A stretch of 64,000 nucleotides of DNA from Paraphaeosphaeria minitans (Eukaryota; Ascomycota; Dothideomycetes; Pleosporales; Didymosphaeriaceae): the NCBI GenBank assembly GCA_015832175.1, contig WJXW01000002.1, positions 2,852,001 to 2,916,000 on the forward strand, given 5' to 3'. The position numbers and the translations under genes are program-made. Below the pieces are notes generated by a model. That model worked only from the letters and a program-made list of their open reading frames with translations. It ran no database searches and had not been told where the DNA came from. This document shows positions 1-11,756 of the stretch, piece after piece; the stretch's first letter is position 1; each line of letters begins with the position of its first letter.

Positions 1-1002
1 ATCGCCGGTATAGTTCATGAATTCTTCGGCGTTCGGGTAGGGCAGTGCCATGTCTTGAACCACGTAGCTATTGGACTCGCCACTGGCATGTAGTGCGCGA
101 TAAAGCATCCGAGTGTGAAGGAAATCGTCGAGGAACCATCTTGTGAACTTGTTGAAGGGAAAGCTCATGTAGTTGAATGCGGAGCGACCCACCCAGAAAC
201 CGCCTCTGTCGTACCGGAACATGTACTCTGCCAACGGGATGTACTCTACGACGGGAGATGAGGCGTTCTTGGTGCGTTCTTCAACATGCAGGTAGAACCA
301 GGGATCCCATGGGTCAGAAAAGGTTTGGGGCTTGTGATCTGCAGGAATGTCGTCTGTCATCTCACCTGTGATAATCGCACCATGGTCTTTCGAGAAGAGG
401 ATACCATCGACGTAGTCATTTTCCGGCACTTCAGTCTGCTTCCGAATATCACGGACCGCATCCGCAATGCTCCTGGTGGGGTGATACGTCGTCTTCACAA
501 ACCGTTTGGCTTGAATTAACTGCAACTCGATAAGGGTTGCGACGCCTAGCGTTCCCACCGCACCTGCTGCTCCTCGAAACAGGTCCGCGTTCTCTTGCTC
601 CGACGCCTTGACGACATTGCCGTCCGCTAGTACCATCTCAACAGAGTTGACTGTGCGGTCAAAAAAACCATGTCGGAACGAGCTACTTTCGCCTGCTGTT
701 CCTGCATAGCCGCCTCCCGTAGTAATTCCGGGAAATTCCATAACAACAGGGGGCACAAGGCCATGGGGAAGAGTGGCCTCTACGAGACGATCCATAGGCA
801 CGTTTGGCTCCACAAGAGCCGTCCGTGATGCGGTGTCGACCTTGATGACATTTCGTAACTCGCTGATGTCCACTACACGTTTCTTGAGAGAAGGACGTGT
901 GCTGTTGGTTGACCCATGATTTATTCTGAACGATTCTTTGCGTGTAAAATACTCCTTGACTTTGGAAGCCACCTGTGTAACTATGCGCTGATGCCGGTCC
1001 AT
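1..1002 (-). CDS. FAD-linked oxidoreductase, DIMINUTO/DHCR24-like (partial, 3' end outside window)
   Basis: The minus strand is open without a stop from the ATG at 1002 to the window edge, giving 334 N-terminal residues; the C-terminus lies to the left. Starting MDRHQRIVTQ, it soon enters a PCMH-type FAD-binding domain: VDISELRNVIKVD, then LVEPNVPMDRLVEATLPHG (about residues 60-80), EFPGITTGGGYAGTAGESSS and the stretch ending AAGAVGTLGVATLIEL. This arrangement is that of the plant DIMINUTO / animal DHCR24 delta(24)-sterol reductase family. The later region with EYIPLAEYMFRYDRGGFW also fits that family. Fungal homologues are many and their substrates mostly unknown, so sterol reduction is only one possibility. 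The gene is divergent from the vanillyl-alcohol-oxidase-like gene, 835 bp between starts. No intron is needed in the visible part. Confidence 0.85.
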   Translation of the reverse strand, partial: MDRHQRIVTQVASKVKEYFTRKESFRINHGSTNSTRPSLKKRVVDISELRNVIKVDTASRTALVEPNVPMDRLVEATLPHGLVPPVVMEFPGITTGGGYAGTAGESSSFRHGFFDRTVNSVEMVLADGNVVKASEQENADLFRGAAGAVGTLGVATLIELQLIQAKRFVKTTYHPTRSIADAVRDIRKQTEVPENDYVDGILFSKDHGAIITGEMTDDIPADHKPQTFSDPWDPWFYLHVEERTKNASSPVVEYIPLAEYMFRYDRGGFWVGRSAFNYMSFPFNKFTRWFLDDFLHTRMLYRALHASGESNSYVVQDMALPYPNAEEFMNYTGD

Positions 1003-1837
1003 ACTCAAAAGGAATTAAACGTGTAGAAATTCTATAGATGATGCATGGTGTTGTACAACGTGATAGAGAGCGTGTAATTGATGGAACAAGTGATGTCTCG
1101 CGCTCAAGATTTTCCCCAGACAGATCGCGCTATCCGAACCCAGTTTAGCGCAATGAGACGATTTACGTCGCGTCACCCGTGCAAACCACAAACTTTTTCC
1201 ATCTCCATCCCATTATTAGAACGCTTCTGAAGGTCATTGCAAGGAAAGTCTCGAAGCGTTTACCAACCGAGCTTTGCGGTTTCCATGTCTGCATCTGTGT
1301 TGGACCTGATCCGTGGCGATCTTCCGTCCGATACATTGCAGAGTGCTTCCATCCTCCCACATTAGACATCATGATCGACAGCAGAGAATCTTCTGTTAGG
1401 CGATGCTGCCAATAGTTTGACCTAGCTGACTGGGTTGTACATTTATGCCCCACAGAGTACGGCGTTCGACACCCGACTTGACGTGGAGCTACCCCGCAAA
1501 AACAGTGAGACAGCCTCACATATGGAACTGTTTTTTGTAAATTCACAATGACCGACATCAGCTATTCGCAGTTTCTTTCTCTTCATTTCGCCCCAGGAGC
1601 TTTGCACCAAATATTCCCCTCGTCACACCTCAACCTTGCATGCCTTCGTGACTTTGCGTTGCCGTTGATTGATAAAGTCGTTCTCAATCCGCTGGTCAGT
1701 CCAAGCCCCACATGTTGCGCATTACTTCGCAGGCGTTAACGAAACCAGTGAGAGCTACGTAGATTACAAGAGCACACTGTCCTTCTTTCTTAGCTCTAGA
1801 GACCACCTTGGGCATCCAAAGTATTCCGTTGTTCGCC
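1003..1837. other. divergent intergenic region, 835 bp
   Basis: This stretch separates the FAD oxidoreductase (-) from the vanillyl-alcohol-oxidase-like gene (+) and probably holds both promoters. Short open frames occur on both strands, but none has a motif or a convincing start. I see no repeat or RNA gene. Confidence 0.5.
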
Positions 1838-3831
<1,994 letters not shown>

Positions 3832-4027
3832 ACCGTGTGCCTCATTATTGCCCTTGTGTTTTGAAATTAGTGGGATTGAACCTGTACAAATTTGCGACAA
3901 CGGCGTCATAAGGTATTTTGAAAGCGTTTTGATTACCCAATATCTTCTACAGTCCACCTAGGGTATATACCGCTGATACATATACTAATCCCACATTCCT
4001 CTCACTAGAGCCTCGATATTTACAAGC

Positions 4028-5080
4028 CTATGCAGGTGCCCTCACAACCTTTCTCCCTGTAACCTCGTACTTGTCGAGCTCTTGTATAATTTTAGGAGAT
4101 TCCTCGAAATCATAGACCTCAATCTTTGGGGTTATCTTTCCTTCCTTCGCGAGTTGTAGGAGTTCGTCCATTTGCTCTGATGTGCCGGTTGATGATCCTC
4201 GAATGACAAGTCCACGATTCGCAATGTGTATTGGCGACATCGGGAACATGAAGTCATCCGGAGGTAGACCAACACAGACAAATACGCCGTTGCTGCGAAT
4301 AAGCTCAGGAGCTTGCCGATACGCCCTCTCGCTGCCCGCGACGCAAATCAAGCCATGAGCACCCTCGCCGTCCGTCAAATCCTTGACTGCCTGCACTACG
4401 TTCTGCTTCGCATAATCGATAAATGCTACCGCGCCCATCTCTTTAGCGAGCTGCTCCTTGTCGGATCCGCTGTCGATGGCTATGACTTTGAATCCTTTAA
4501 TAGTCGCGATCTGCACACCAATGTGCCCTAAGCCGCCACCCGCACCCACGATGACAACAAACTCGCCTGGCTCGACTTCGGGCGCGAGCTTAGATACAGC
4601 ACCGGCAAGACTAAGCCCAGCGCACAGGAGCGGCGCGGCTACCTCGCTCTTCACGCCATCTGGGATCAACGAAACGAAGTCTGCATGTGCCACAAAGTAA
4701 TGTTGCAACGTGCCAAGTGTCGTCCTTCCCGTATTCGACTGGTTGGCACAGTTGTTGACGTTTCCATTCTTGCAAGCGGAGCACTGCTTGCACGAGCTGT
4801 AGAGCCATTTCACCCCCACCCGCGCCCCCATAAGCTCTTCTTTCGCTCCAGGCCCAAGCTTGACCACCGTGCCAACTCCTTCATGACCTGGAATGTCGGT
4901 GTACTTCCCCATGCCAAAAATATTTCTGCAGTCTGAGTGGCATATTCCTGAGCATTCGAGCTTGACGAGGACCTCATCTTGAGACGGCTCCTGGATTGAA
5001 GCGCCGGAGCGGATGGTGAGTTTGCCGGATGGACCTGGATCTTCGATCCAGGCGACGGTCTGTGTGGAGGGTATAGACAT
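4028..5080 (-). CDS. zinc-dependent alcohol dehydrogenase (medium-chain), 350 aa
   Basis: A single open exon starts at the ATG at 5080. It has the full zinc alcohol dehydrogenase layout: catalytic-zinc ligand Cys47 in CSGICHSD, GHEGVG at about 65, structural-zinc cysteines in CKQCSACKNGNVNNC, and an NAD(P)-binding Rossmann motif GAGGGLGHIGVQIA at about 177. Length (350 aa) is normal for fungal cytosolic tetrameric ADHs of the ADH1/propanol-preferring type. It should interconvert alcohols and aldehydes with NAD(P)H. The gene is convergent with the vanillyl-alcohol-oxidase-like gene, stops about 200 bp apart. A Harbinger transposon begins only 110 bp upstream of its start codon, so its original promoter has probably been pushed away by 2.9 kb. 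Confidence 0.93.
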   Translation of the reverse strand: MSIPSTQTVAWIEDPGPSGKLTIRSGASIQEPSQDEVLVKLECSGICHSDCRNIFGMGKYTDIPGHEGVGTVVKLGPGAKEELMGARVGVKWLYSSCKQCSACKNGNVNNCANQSNTGRTTLGTLQHYFVAHADFVSLIPDGVKSEVAAPLLCAGLSLAGAVSKLAPEVEPGEFVVIVGAGGGLGHIGVQIATIKGFKVIAIDSGSDKEQLAKEMGAVAFIDYAKQNVVQAVKDLTDGEGAHGLICVAGSERAYRQAPELIRSNGVFVCVGLPPDDFMFPMSPIHIANRGLVIRGSSTGTSEQMDELLQLAKEGKITPKIEVYDFEESPKIIQELDKYEVTGRKVVRAPA

Positions 5081-5192
5081 CGTGGATTAATTTCGAATGT
5101 TAGGATGCGGGTGAGAAGGGTTGAGGGAATCGAGGGGTAGCTACGTAGTGGAAGCGCCCCGCTCTTGCCCCGCCGAGGTCGTTCGCGTCTCA

Positions 5193-5216
5193 GGGCCTGT
5201 TCGGTGGGCGTGATCT
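5193..5216. repeat. left terminal inverted repeat of the Harbinger element
   Basis: Twenty-four bases pair with the right end (8083-8106) with two mismatches, both G opposite A when compared on one strand. The first 13 bases are identical. Further GTGATCT/TTGATCTCG words follow just inside, as expected for subterminal transposase-binding sites. Confidence 0.9.
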
Positions 5217-5405
5217 CAAATCGTGATCTGGGCTTGATCTCGCCCGGTTTCAGTAAAGCGCTGGCGTAGAATTTTTTGTTAGTGTAGCCATACAAATCGT
5301 TCCAAAGACCCGCTTCTGACGTACCCAGATTAACCTGTGTTCGGTGACCGCCCATCTGAAAGTCTCATCTCGTCAAACTTTGGTGTTGTTGTTGATTAAT
5401 CCTCC

Positions 5406-6461
5406 ATGCCGACTCCAAGTACTCCAGCGCGTGAGGCGTCGCGAGAGCTCTCATGGAGCTTAACGCCTACTCCGTCGCTGACGTCAACTCTCTTTCCTCT
5501 ATTGCAGACGCCAGCGTCGTCTCTATCAACGTTTACGGCGTCGCCAACGCCTGGAGGGAGCCAGGGTCGGAGTCTATGGTCGCCACATATGATCGAGACG
5601 CTCCTCTCAGCGCTCGTAGAGCAGGTGGAGGACCACGGGCAACGTGCAGATACCGGTTATAAGGCGACGGCGTGGCGCGTGGCAGCTGAAAAAGTGGCCT
5701 TGGTGTCTCCGCCGGGCGTGGTGTTGTCTATCTAGCAGTGTAAAAATCGCCACAATAGCTGCAAGGCAGACTGGAAAGTCTGGCAAGAGCTGAACAACCT
5801 CTCTGGATTTGCCGTAAACGAGTTTGGCGTCGTCGTGGGAGACAGCCAGGCGCTGATAGAGTACTTTGAGAAACACCCAGACGCTCGAAAATATCGTACA
5901 AAGCCTCTAGCGTACGAGGACCTGCACCGGCGACTGTTCGACGGCGTGATTGCCAATGGAGCTGGGGCAAGAGATATTGATCAATTGATTGCGGCGACAG
6001 TTGAAGGCAATAGCGAGGAGGATAGTGACGAGGCAGAGACTCTGGGGCCTCGTAAAAGGCGTGCGGAGACGTCAACTGCGGCGGAGAGATCTCGTAAAAA
6101 GATGACTTCGGCCGACAAGTTGAGCAAGCAGGTCGGCAATATGGCTGCAGAAATTGGAGGATTAGCAGAAGCTCTATTGAAGGATCCCCAGCAGGAGGCA
6201 ATTGATTATTTTATGAGGACGTACAGCGTCCTAGATTACTGCTTAAAGATGCTAATTGCCGAGCGTTTTGAGTCGCCCTTTGTCGCTAAGCTCTATCTGA
6301 GTCTCAAGCCTCGATCGGTGCAGAAAACCTGGGTAAAGAATAAGGTAAACGAGCAGCTGGGTGTCCTGCGCGACGAGCAGCTGCGGCTACACGCTATTGG
6401 GCTGACTTGGGAGGGTGATAGTAAGTTAAAGGAGAAGGAGCAGGTTGCAGAGTTTCTGTAG
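5406..6461 (+). pseudogene. Harbinger-associated Myb/SANT-like DNA-binding protein, one nonsense codon
   Basis: A 352-codon frame starts at ATG 5406 and is broken once, by TAG at 5733-5735. Read through, it shows the Myb/SANT-like fold used by Harbinger accessory proteins: WSPHMIETLLSALVEQ (about residues 58-73), GYKATAWRVAAEKV, then, just after the stop, QCKNRHNSCKADWKVWQEL and LSGFAVNEFG. The C-terminal half is charged (EEDSDEAETLGPRKRRAE) and then helical. The stop is best explained as CAG changed to TAG, a C-to-T change at CpA. In active elements this protein binds the transposon ends and helps bring the transposase to the nucleus. The 5' fragment alone would lack half of the DNA-binding domain. 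Confidence 0.85.
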
Positions 6462-6588
6462 AAAGTTGATGAGTATATAAAAGTAGATTAGCGCGACGCG
6501 CTAAGACTGGCGATAGTGGTCCGTGCGCTGGTTGGTGTTTTGCTCGCCCTCTATAGTATCGCTGCTCTAGCAACCCACGCCTTCTCTC

Positions 6589-7832
6589 CTACACCTCACT
6601 TTCCTGAATCGCTCGTTTATACGACGCCTACATCTCCTCTGCTATCTCCTTGCGCTGCGACTCCTGCTCCTCCCTTGTTAAAGGCTGATTTATTAGGCGT
6701 TGATCCTCCGCGACAGCAACCTCCCGGAAAAAGTTCTCATGCCGCTCGCTGGCGTACGCAGGTAGCTGCTCAAAGTCCTCACCTACGCTGCCTATTTGAT
6801 TGATTAGATTGTGTACAGCTACAAGAGCGTATACAAGCTTGACCTGAGTCGCGACATCAAACTCATGAGACCTGTTGAAAATCCTCTAACGACGCTTGAA
6901 GACGCCAAACGTACGCTCAACAACGTTTCGGAGACTGCTGTGCCGGTAATTGAACAGCTCCTCTGCTGTTTGAGGCCTGCTATCTGGCAGCTGCGCCATC
7001 TCTCGAAGGTGATAGCGTACGCCGCGATATGGCACAAGCGTCATGTCGCTGTTCGTATACCCAGCGTCCGCCAGGTAATATTTGCCCGGAGGAGCTGTAA
7101 ATCCTCGTCGACGAGCGTCTGCGAGCACCTGGGCGTCGTGAGCGCTGCCCTCCTAGCCAGCTAAGACGTATATAAAGTTCATATTAAAGTTGACAGCCGC
7201 CAATACGTTTTGGGAGAGGTATCCATGGCGATTTCTATATCGTTTAGAGTCGTCTGCTGGCACGTAGACCTTGAAGTTTGACCTATTAAGAGCTCCTACA
7301 CAGTCCTTAAAGAAAGGCATACGTTTTGGGTCGTTGCGTATAGCCTCTGGGCAGGCGCTAGAGGGCAAATATATGACTTCTGGGTATAGTAAAAGGACCG
7401 CAGCGAGGACTTTGTGAAAGTTACTACTAACGTCAGCAAAAGTTAGGCAAAATCTCTGTGTACGTACACAGTAATCGTGCTCAGCGAGTGCCCGTAGCGG
7501 TGTTTAGCTTCTCGCCACCCAGCTCCTTGCGCGCAGACGTATAGAAACGTAAGTACTTTCTCCTTAACCTCAATTTGTCGGCCATCCTTGACGTGTCGTC
7601 TACAGTGAGTAACAAGAGCCTTAAAGGTGCTCCGCCGGAGTCGCGTCTCCTCGTATAGGTATAGGTCGTCAACAAGGCACCTAGCCAGCCAAGCTGGACC
7701 TAGGCACATGTCCTTTGCGCATTTATTTACGCCTGTGGGTGGAGCTGCGGTCCTCTCTACGGCGTCAATTAACACCAAAGTCGTCGCCGTCAACGCTCCT
7801 ACAACGCCTACGAGGGCCTCTCTGCCAAGCAT
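6589..7832 (-). pseudogene. Harbinger DDE transposase (DDE_Tnp_4 type), inactivated
   Basis: Reading from ATG 7832, the first exon ends near 7468 (GHSLSTIT), followed by a 41-bp intron 7427-7467 (GTACGT donor, CTAAC and CTGAC branch candidates). The frame then continues FHKVLAAVLLLYPEV, NDPKRMPFFKDCVGAL, GYLSQNVLAAVNFNM, YYLADAGYTNSD, YRGVRYHL, EELFNYRHSSLRNVVERTFG and KLVYALVAVHNLINQ, all typical of Harbinger nucleases. Three TAG codons interrupt it, at 7153-7155, 6886-6888 and 6628-6630, each where a Trp fits. The expected first catalytic Asp (GALDG in relatives) is Asn at 7285-7287, with Arg next to it; the second Asp (LADAGY) and the Glu (VVER) remain. Every one of these changes is C-to-T at CpA on the plus strand. 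The likely natural stop is at 6589-6591. Confidence 0.88.
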
Positions 7833-7999
7833 TGCGGCGTCAAAAAGCTCCGAGATCAGGCGAGATAGACCTCCTGACCTTGTGCTCAGTTCAACTCATG
7901 ATCTTGCGCTCAAATAGGTATAAACGTGGATCCTGTCAGCACTAGCAGGGTTTAATTTAGCTAGTTAATTGCTCCCAGATCAGACCTCTATTTATGACG

Positions 8000-8037
8000 T
8001 TGAGATCACGCTCGAACCGAACACGGCGTGATCTCAA
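8000..8037. repeat. internal palindrome resembling the transposon ends
   Basis: Twelve-base arms TTGAGATCACGC (8000-8011) and GCGTGATCTCAA (8026-8037) are perfect inverted copies around a 14-base spacer. The spacer contains CGAACCGAACA, close to the CCGAACAGG of the right terminus, so this looks like an internal, partly duplicated copy of end sequence. Confidence 0.8.
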
Positions 8038-8082
8038 TGTGAGCCTAACTGGATCTAGTAATCGAGATGAGATCAAGCCTCC

Positions 8083-8106
8083 AGATCACGTCTACCGAAC
8101 AGGCCC
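8083..8106. repeat. right terminal inverted repeat of the Harbinger element
   Basis: Inverted partner of 5193-5216, ending ACCGAACAGGCCC at 8106 and followed directly by the TCA target duplication. The differences from the left end are transitions. Confidence 0.9.
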
Positions 8107-8109
8107 TCA

Positions 8110-9639
8110 GATGCCGTTATCTTTCCCAGCTTGCGGACACGTTTACTTCTCACACACGTCTTGGAGCGCCTCTTTCTTATTAGTAATACATTTAAACATT
8201 GACGAAGCTAGATCGCGTAGGTAACCGAAAACAAGTTACATTAAGTCTCTTAATTCGCTGCAAGAGTTTCCTGCTTGCGGTCGCAGCAGGGATAGCGTGG
8301 CGTGTGGAGAGGGTAGAGTACGCGGTGGATTATACGAGTGCGGATGTAAAGAACGTTAAGGGAAGGGGCAGATGGAGTTTTATGTTGCTGCGACGGCCCA
8401 GGTTGGGTTCATGGTGGGGATTGGGAAGATGGGATGGGATTTGGTGTGGATGTGAGCGGCTTCTGGTTCGTGGATGAGTGAACCATGAGGAGGATGTGTT
8501 GTTACATTAAATACCGATATTCCTAGGCAGCAACTGTGAGTGGGCTGCGGCGAGTGTCTACCTCAGCTGCCAGACGAGAAATTCGTCGGCTGCCGTGTAC
8601 GTACATAGACGTTGCGACCTGGTTCGTCCCACGATCATTGGTTGCGCATAGTTTACTGTTGAAACTGCCCCAGGTCCTCGCTGGGGCTATCGCCCTAAGT
8701 ATCTTCTAGCGGATCATCGTGCGAAGTATGGGCGGCTTCGCCTCGGGATCCTGCATAGGTTCTATGCTTTGAGACCATGTCGCCACTCTCCATTTCCGTC
8801 AAGATCTCTTTTTCCTCCAGGAACTATGTCTGCGGAGTCCGGGAGATACAGCATTCCACCTGGCGTGACACACCGGCGCAATTCCAGAATACAGACATCC
8901 TTCTCAATCGTGTTCAACGGGGATCTGTATCCCTGAACCCCTTTTGGGCGTATGATGAGGTGAGAAGCGTACAGAGTTAACAGATACGAAGGGTATTGTT
9001 GCGCAATTGTTTCGCATGTCAGGCTGTTGGCAAGAGTGCAGGGGTGGTCAGTCGAGCGCACCGTGGCATGCCCAACTTTAAGGAGTGTGGTGTTCCATTT
9101 GATGTCAACGAACTGCAAACGCAGACACAGCGCCGCCGGTTTACCTAGACTGGAACCAATTGGGATCGCCTCGGTAGCGGGCGCCCTGGCTCCACATGCC
9201 ATAGGAGCAGCAATTCTTCCCTGATGAAATGCTCCTAGCAAAAAATAGGAGTGGGTTATTATCCATAAAAGTAGAACTGATGAGTGGATAAAGGACACGG
9301 TTGTCCTTTTACGTTGATGATATGCTATTCATTGGCAACGATATCAATAAGTTGGCTGCATCGAGTGCCTAACTGAGCTACCATAGGAGCTAATCATCGG
9401 TGGCCGGGTACAAAGACCTCACGGCACGTGTTCATCCCCATATTGTTGTGCAAAATCCGAAGTTGATCTTCCATCGTGATTGCACATGCGCACCGATCCT
9501 TGCGTGGGCCAGTGAGGGTATATGAGAAAAGGAACAAGAGAAGAAGACCCAGAGACGACCTCACCAGTCGCACCTCACAATGCGTTAAAACAAAAAAAGA
9601 CAACGACCGGCTCGCAGCGTGGGTATCATGAGACGAAGG
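8110..9639. other. intergenic region, 1.5 kb, no convincing gene
   Basis: Flanking DNA on the far side of the transposon. Without the insertion it would be the upstream region of the alcohol dehydrogenase. Besides the doubtful frame at 8762-9202, I see no family motif, RNA gene or repeat. Confidence 0.4.
8762..9202 (-). CDS. doubtful open frame, 146 aa, unknown
   Basis: The frame starts MACGARAPATEAIPIG at ATG 9202 and ends GEWRHGLKA. It extends further upstream through a hydrophobic stretch (SSVLLLWIITHSYFLLG), but only from a GTG, not an ATG. No domain, repeat or clear cysteine pattern is visible. It could be an exon of a gene whose other exons I cannot place, or a chance frame. Confidence 0.2.
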   Translation of the reverse strand: MACGARAPATEAIPIGSSLGKPAALCLRLQFVDIKWNTTLLKVGHATVRSTDHPCTLANSLTCETIAQQYPSYLLTLYASHLIIRPKGVQGYRSPLNTIEKDVCILELRRCVTPGGMLYLPDSADIVPGGKRDLDGNGEWRHGLKA

Positions 9640-10407
9640 TCAGAGAAAGAGAACAAGACAGGCAAAAGCACTGATCATCACCGTCATAACCAGACCGCCG
9701 AGCTGACGATGCGATGACGGCGACGAGGCCGAGAGGGTGACATCGAATGGCGAGCCACCACCCGAATCTGGATTTGACTTTTGGCCAATGGCCGTCTGGC
9801 TCGGTGCTGGGGGCGGAGTGGCCGTATCGATTGCGATGCCTTGTTGTGTGCTCGAAGGAGGCTGTATCGACTGCCTTGGCGAGCTGGCGACTGAGCTTGC
9901 CGCTGTGCTTGAGGGTGTGCTTTGTGTGCTTTGTGCGCTATCGGTCGCTTGGGTGCTCGAAGATTGCATCTGCCGTGTGGTAGATGCTGCGGTAGACGTG
10001 GTTGATGTCATCGATGTGGCTGATGTGCTCAGTGCGTAGGTCTGTTGTCCCGAAGTTACGACTACTATGTTGCCGCAGAGCTTAGGTAGAAGATCGCCCG
10101 ATAGGGCGACGCCGATGATGGAATCGGCGGGCACTCGCACTGTGGAGCACTGCTGGTTGACGAGTTGTACGATCTTGATAAGCCCTTGAACACAGTCGTT
10201 GCTGCAGTTGTTGATCGCTTCATTTCTCTCTTTGGGAAAGTCGGCGCGGGTACAACCCTGTATTGATGTGTTGTACGCTACTTGACACGATTGTGGCAAG
10301 TTTTCGATGCGTGGGACGAATTTGGAGAGAGAGACAGCTTCGATGTCGGTGGTAACGCCGGTCGGAACAAGGGCCATAGCCATGATGGCGCGGAAAAGGT
10401 GACGCAT
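9640..10407 (-). CDS. secreted, probably GPI-anchored cell-surface protein (255 aa)
   Basis: A single exon starts at ATG 10407. The N-terminus (MRHLFRAIMAMALVPTGVTT) is a probable signal peptide. A compact domain of about residues 40-115 follows with six cysteines (SCQVAYNTS, GCTRADFP, NNCSNDC, QQCSTVRV, KLCGN). Next comes a long Ser/Thr/Pro/Gln-rich linker (about 120-225), likely O-glycosylated. The protein ends in a hydrophobic tail (GGLVMTVMISAFACLVLFL) with no charged residues after it, as in proteins processed for a GPI anchor. This layout is common among ascomycete wall or membrane surface proteins. The Cys-rich domain is reminiscent of other six-Cys surface proteins, but I do not recognise a named family. 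It is probably displayed outside the plasma membrane. Confidence 0.75.
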   Translation of the reverse strand: MRHLFRAIMAMALVPTGVTTDIEAVSLSKFVPRIENLPQSCQVAYNTSIQGCTRADFPKERNEAINNCSNDCVQGLIKIVQLVNQQCSTVRVPADSIIGVALSGDLLPKLCGNIVVVTSGQQTYALSTSATSMTSTTSTAASTTRQMQSSSTQATDSAQSTQSTPSSTAASSVASSPRQSIQPPSSTQQGIAIDTATPPPAPSQTAIGQKSNPDSGGGSPFDVTLSASSPSSHRQLGGLVMTVMISAFACLVLFL

Positions 10408-11756
10408 CGCAAGGTGTTGGTAGGTACTTCAGAGCGAGCGCGCACGCGGCAGGTGGGTCGAAGGAGGGGAACGAGTGTTCGACCTTGACGAACGCTTTAA
10501 TGCAGTGCTTGGCTGTGAGTCGCAAATGACGCTCACCCGGTGCCTGGCCTCCAGTGCGCGGCAGAGCTGTGGCGTGGTGCGACGGGTGAGGTTTGGAGTG
10601 GCGGATGGTTGCTTGTGAGACGCGGGGTTTCTGGTGGTGTCGTTCGCGGAAGCACACCTTCCGAGGGAAGATGTGAATATGAATACGCAATGGCTCCAGC
10701 TCTTAATCACCGTACCTTCCCGTTGCAGGTTCCCGCGCCGCAAACTTTATCTTCTCGAGACCTCTCGCGCGGGGTCAGAGTCAAGTTTCGAGGCCAGCGA
10801 GTGAGACCCCTTGCGAGAGGTGTGGTGGGTATGCGACCGGGCCAGTTGTTCTTCTATGTGTGATGCGTGACTTGCTGTCTAGTGCACGTTCTGCAAGGCA
10901 AAGAGCGAGATGAGACAGAAGGAGAGAGTGGTAAGTGAGTGAGTCTGCGCTGGACCTGCAAGGAGAGACTGCGTCGGGTAGAAAAGGCGCTCAGCGCAAG
11001 CAGAAGAAGGGCAGCTGGGAAGAAAGGGAGGTGGTGATGTTCGCGATAGGCGGGTGCTCATGCCATTGTGAGCATGTACTTGCGGAGCATTGTGATGCCG
11101 GCAGAAGCGGAGGAGCTGATCTTGACACAGACATCACAGGGTACCAAGGGGGTATAAGAGCGTACGAAACAGCGGTTGGATGGGTGCTTGGTGTCAGTGA
11201 TGGTCAGGGCGGTGTCTCGAAGCATGAGGTGCAGGGAGGGGAGGGTGCAGATGGCAGACGGCAGACGGCGTGCGGTAGGACCGACGTGAAACGCGTTGGT
11301 GGCCGTCCGTGCGCCAGCCCCGCGTTGGGCCGTCGTCATTGGCGCCCTGGCTGCGATGAGCGTCACTTCCTGTTACAGACCTTCGACCACGCGCCCGGAA
11401 AGGGAAGAGCGATGTTCGTGCCTGCTGGATTCAGCATAGCCGTCAACCGTGGGCGTCTACACAGTCAGCGCATCGCCGGTCCCACTGTCTCCACGCATCG
11501 CCAGTACCGCTGTCTTTCCACTGCAGCTCCCACTGTCTCCACACACATCGCCAGTCCCGCTGTCTCTCCGCGCACCGCCAGTCATGATGCATGTTCACGT
11601 CTTCTCCAACGTTTTCCAAGCGTGTTTCGTATCGTGCTATGGACCCGGGTTGTACCTAGATTTTTCTCCAGTGCACGTTTCCTGAATAGCAGCAACCTGC
11701 TGCTGCAATTGGGTATCACATATATTCTACAAAGAATCAAAGCTTCCCTGACGAGC
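10408..11756. other. intergenic region, 1.35 kb, G+C-rich, with minisatellite
   Basis: No gene is recognised. It contains a degenerate tandem repeat at 11470-11583 and a stretch where plus-strand stops are rare, which belongs to a long antisense open frame running into CYP8. Confidence 0.5.
11470..11583. repeat. degenerate minisatellite, about 25-bp unit
   Basis: Four to five imperfect units of about 23-27 bp share the words CATCGCCAGTCCC and GCTGTCTCTCC/ACTGTCTCCAC. It lies 3' of CYP8. Confidence 0.75.

Larger units (their letters stand above)
5190..8109. mobile_element. PIF/Harbinger DNA transposon, complete but RIP-mutated (element 5193-8106, TSD TCA)
   Basis: The element is bounded by imperfect terminal inverted repeats starting GGGCCTGTTCGGT at 5193 and, on the other strand, at 8106. 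It is flanked by a 3-bp direct repeat TCA (5190-5192 and 8107-8109), the target-site size of PIF/Harbinger elements. Length is 2914 bp. It holds two genes in the usual Harbinger arrangement: a Myb/SANT-like DNA-binding protein (+, 5406-6461) and a DDE transposase (-, 6589-7832), lying tail to tail. Both carry premature stops explained by C-to-T changes at CpA. Intact ends mean it could still be moved in trans, but it should not be autonomous. Confidence 0.93.
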
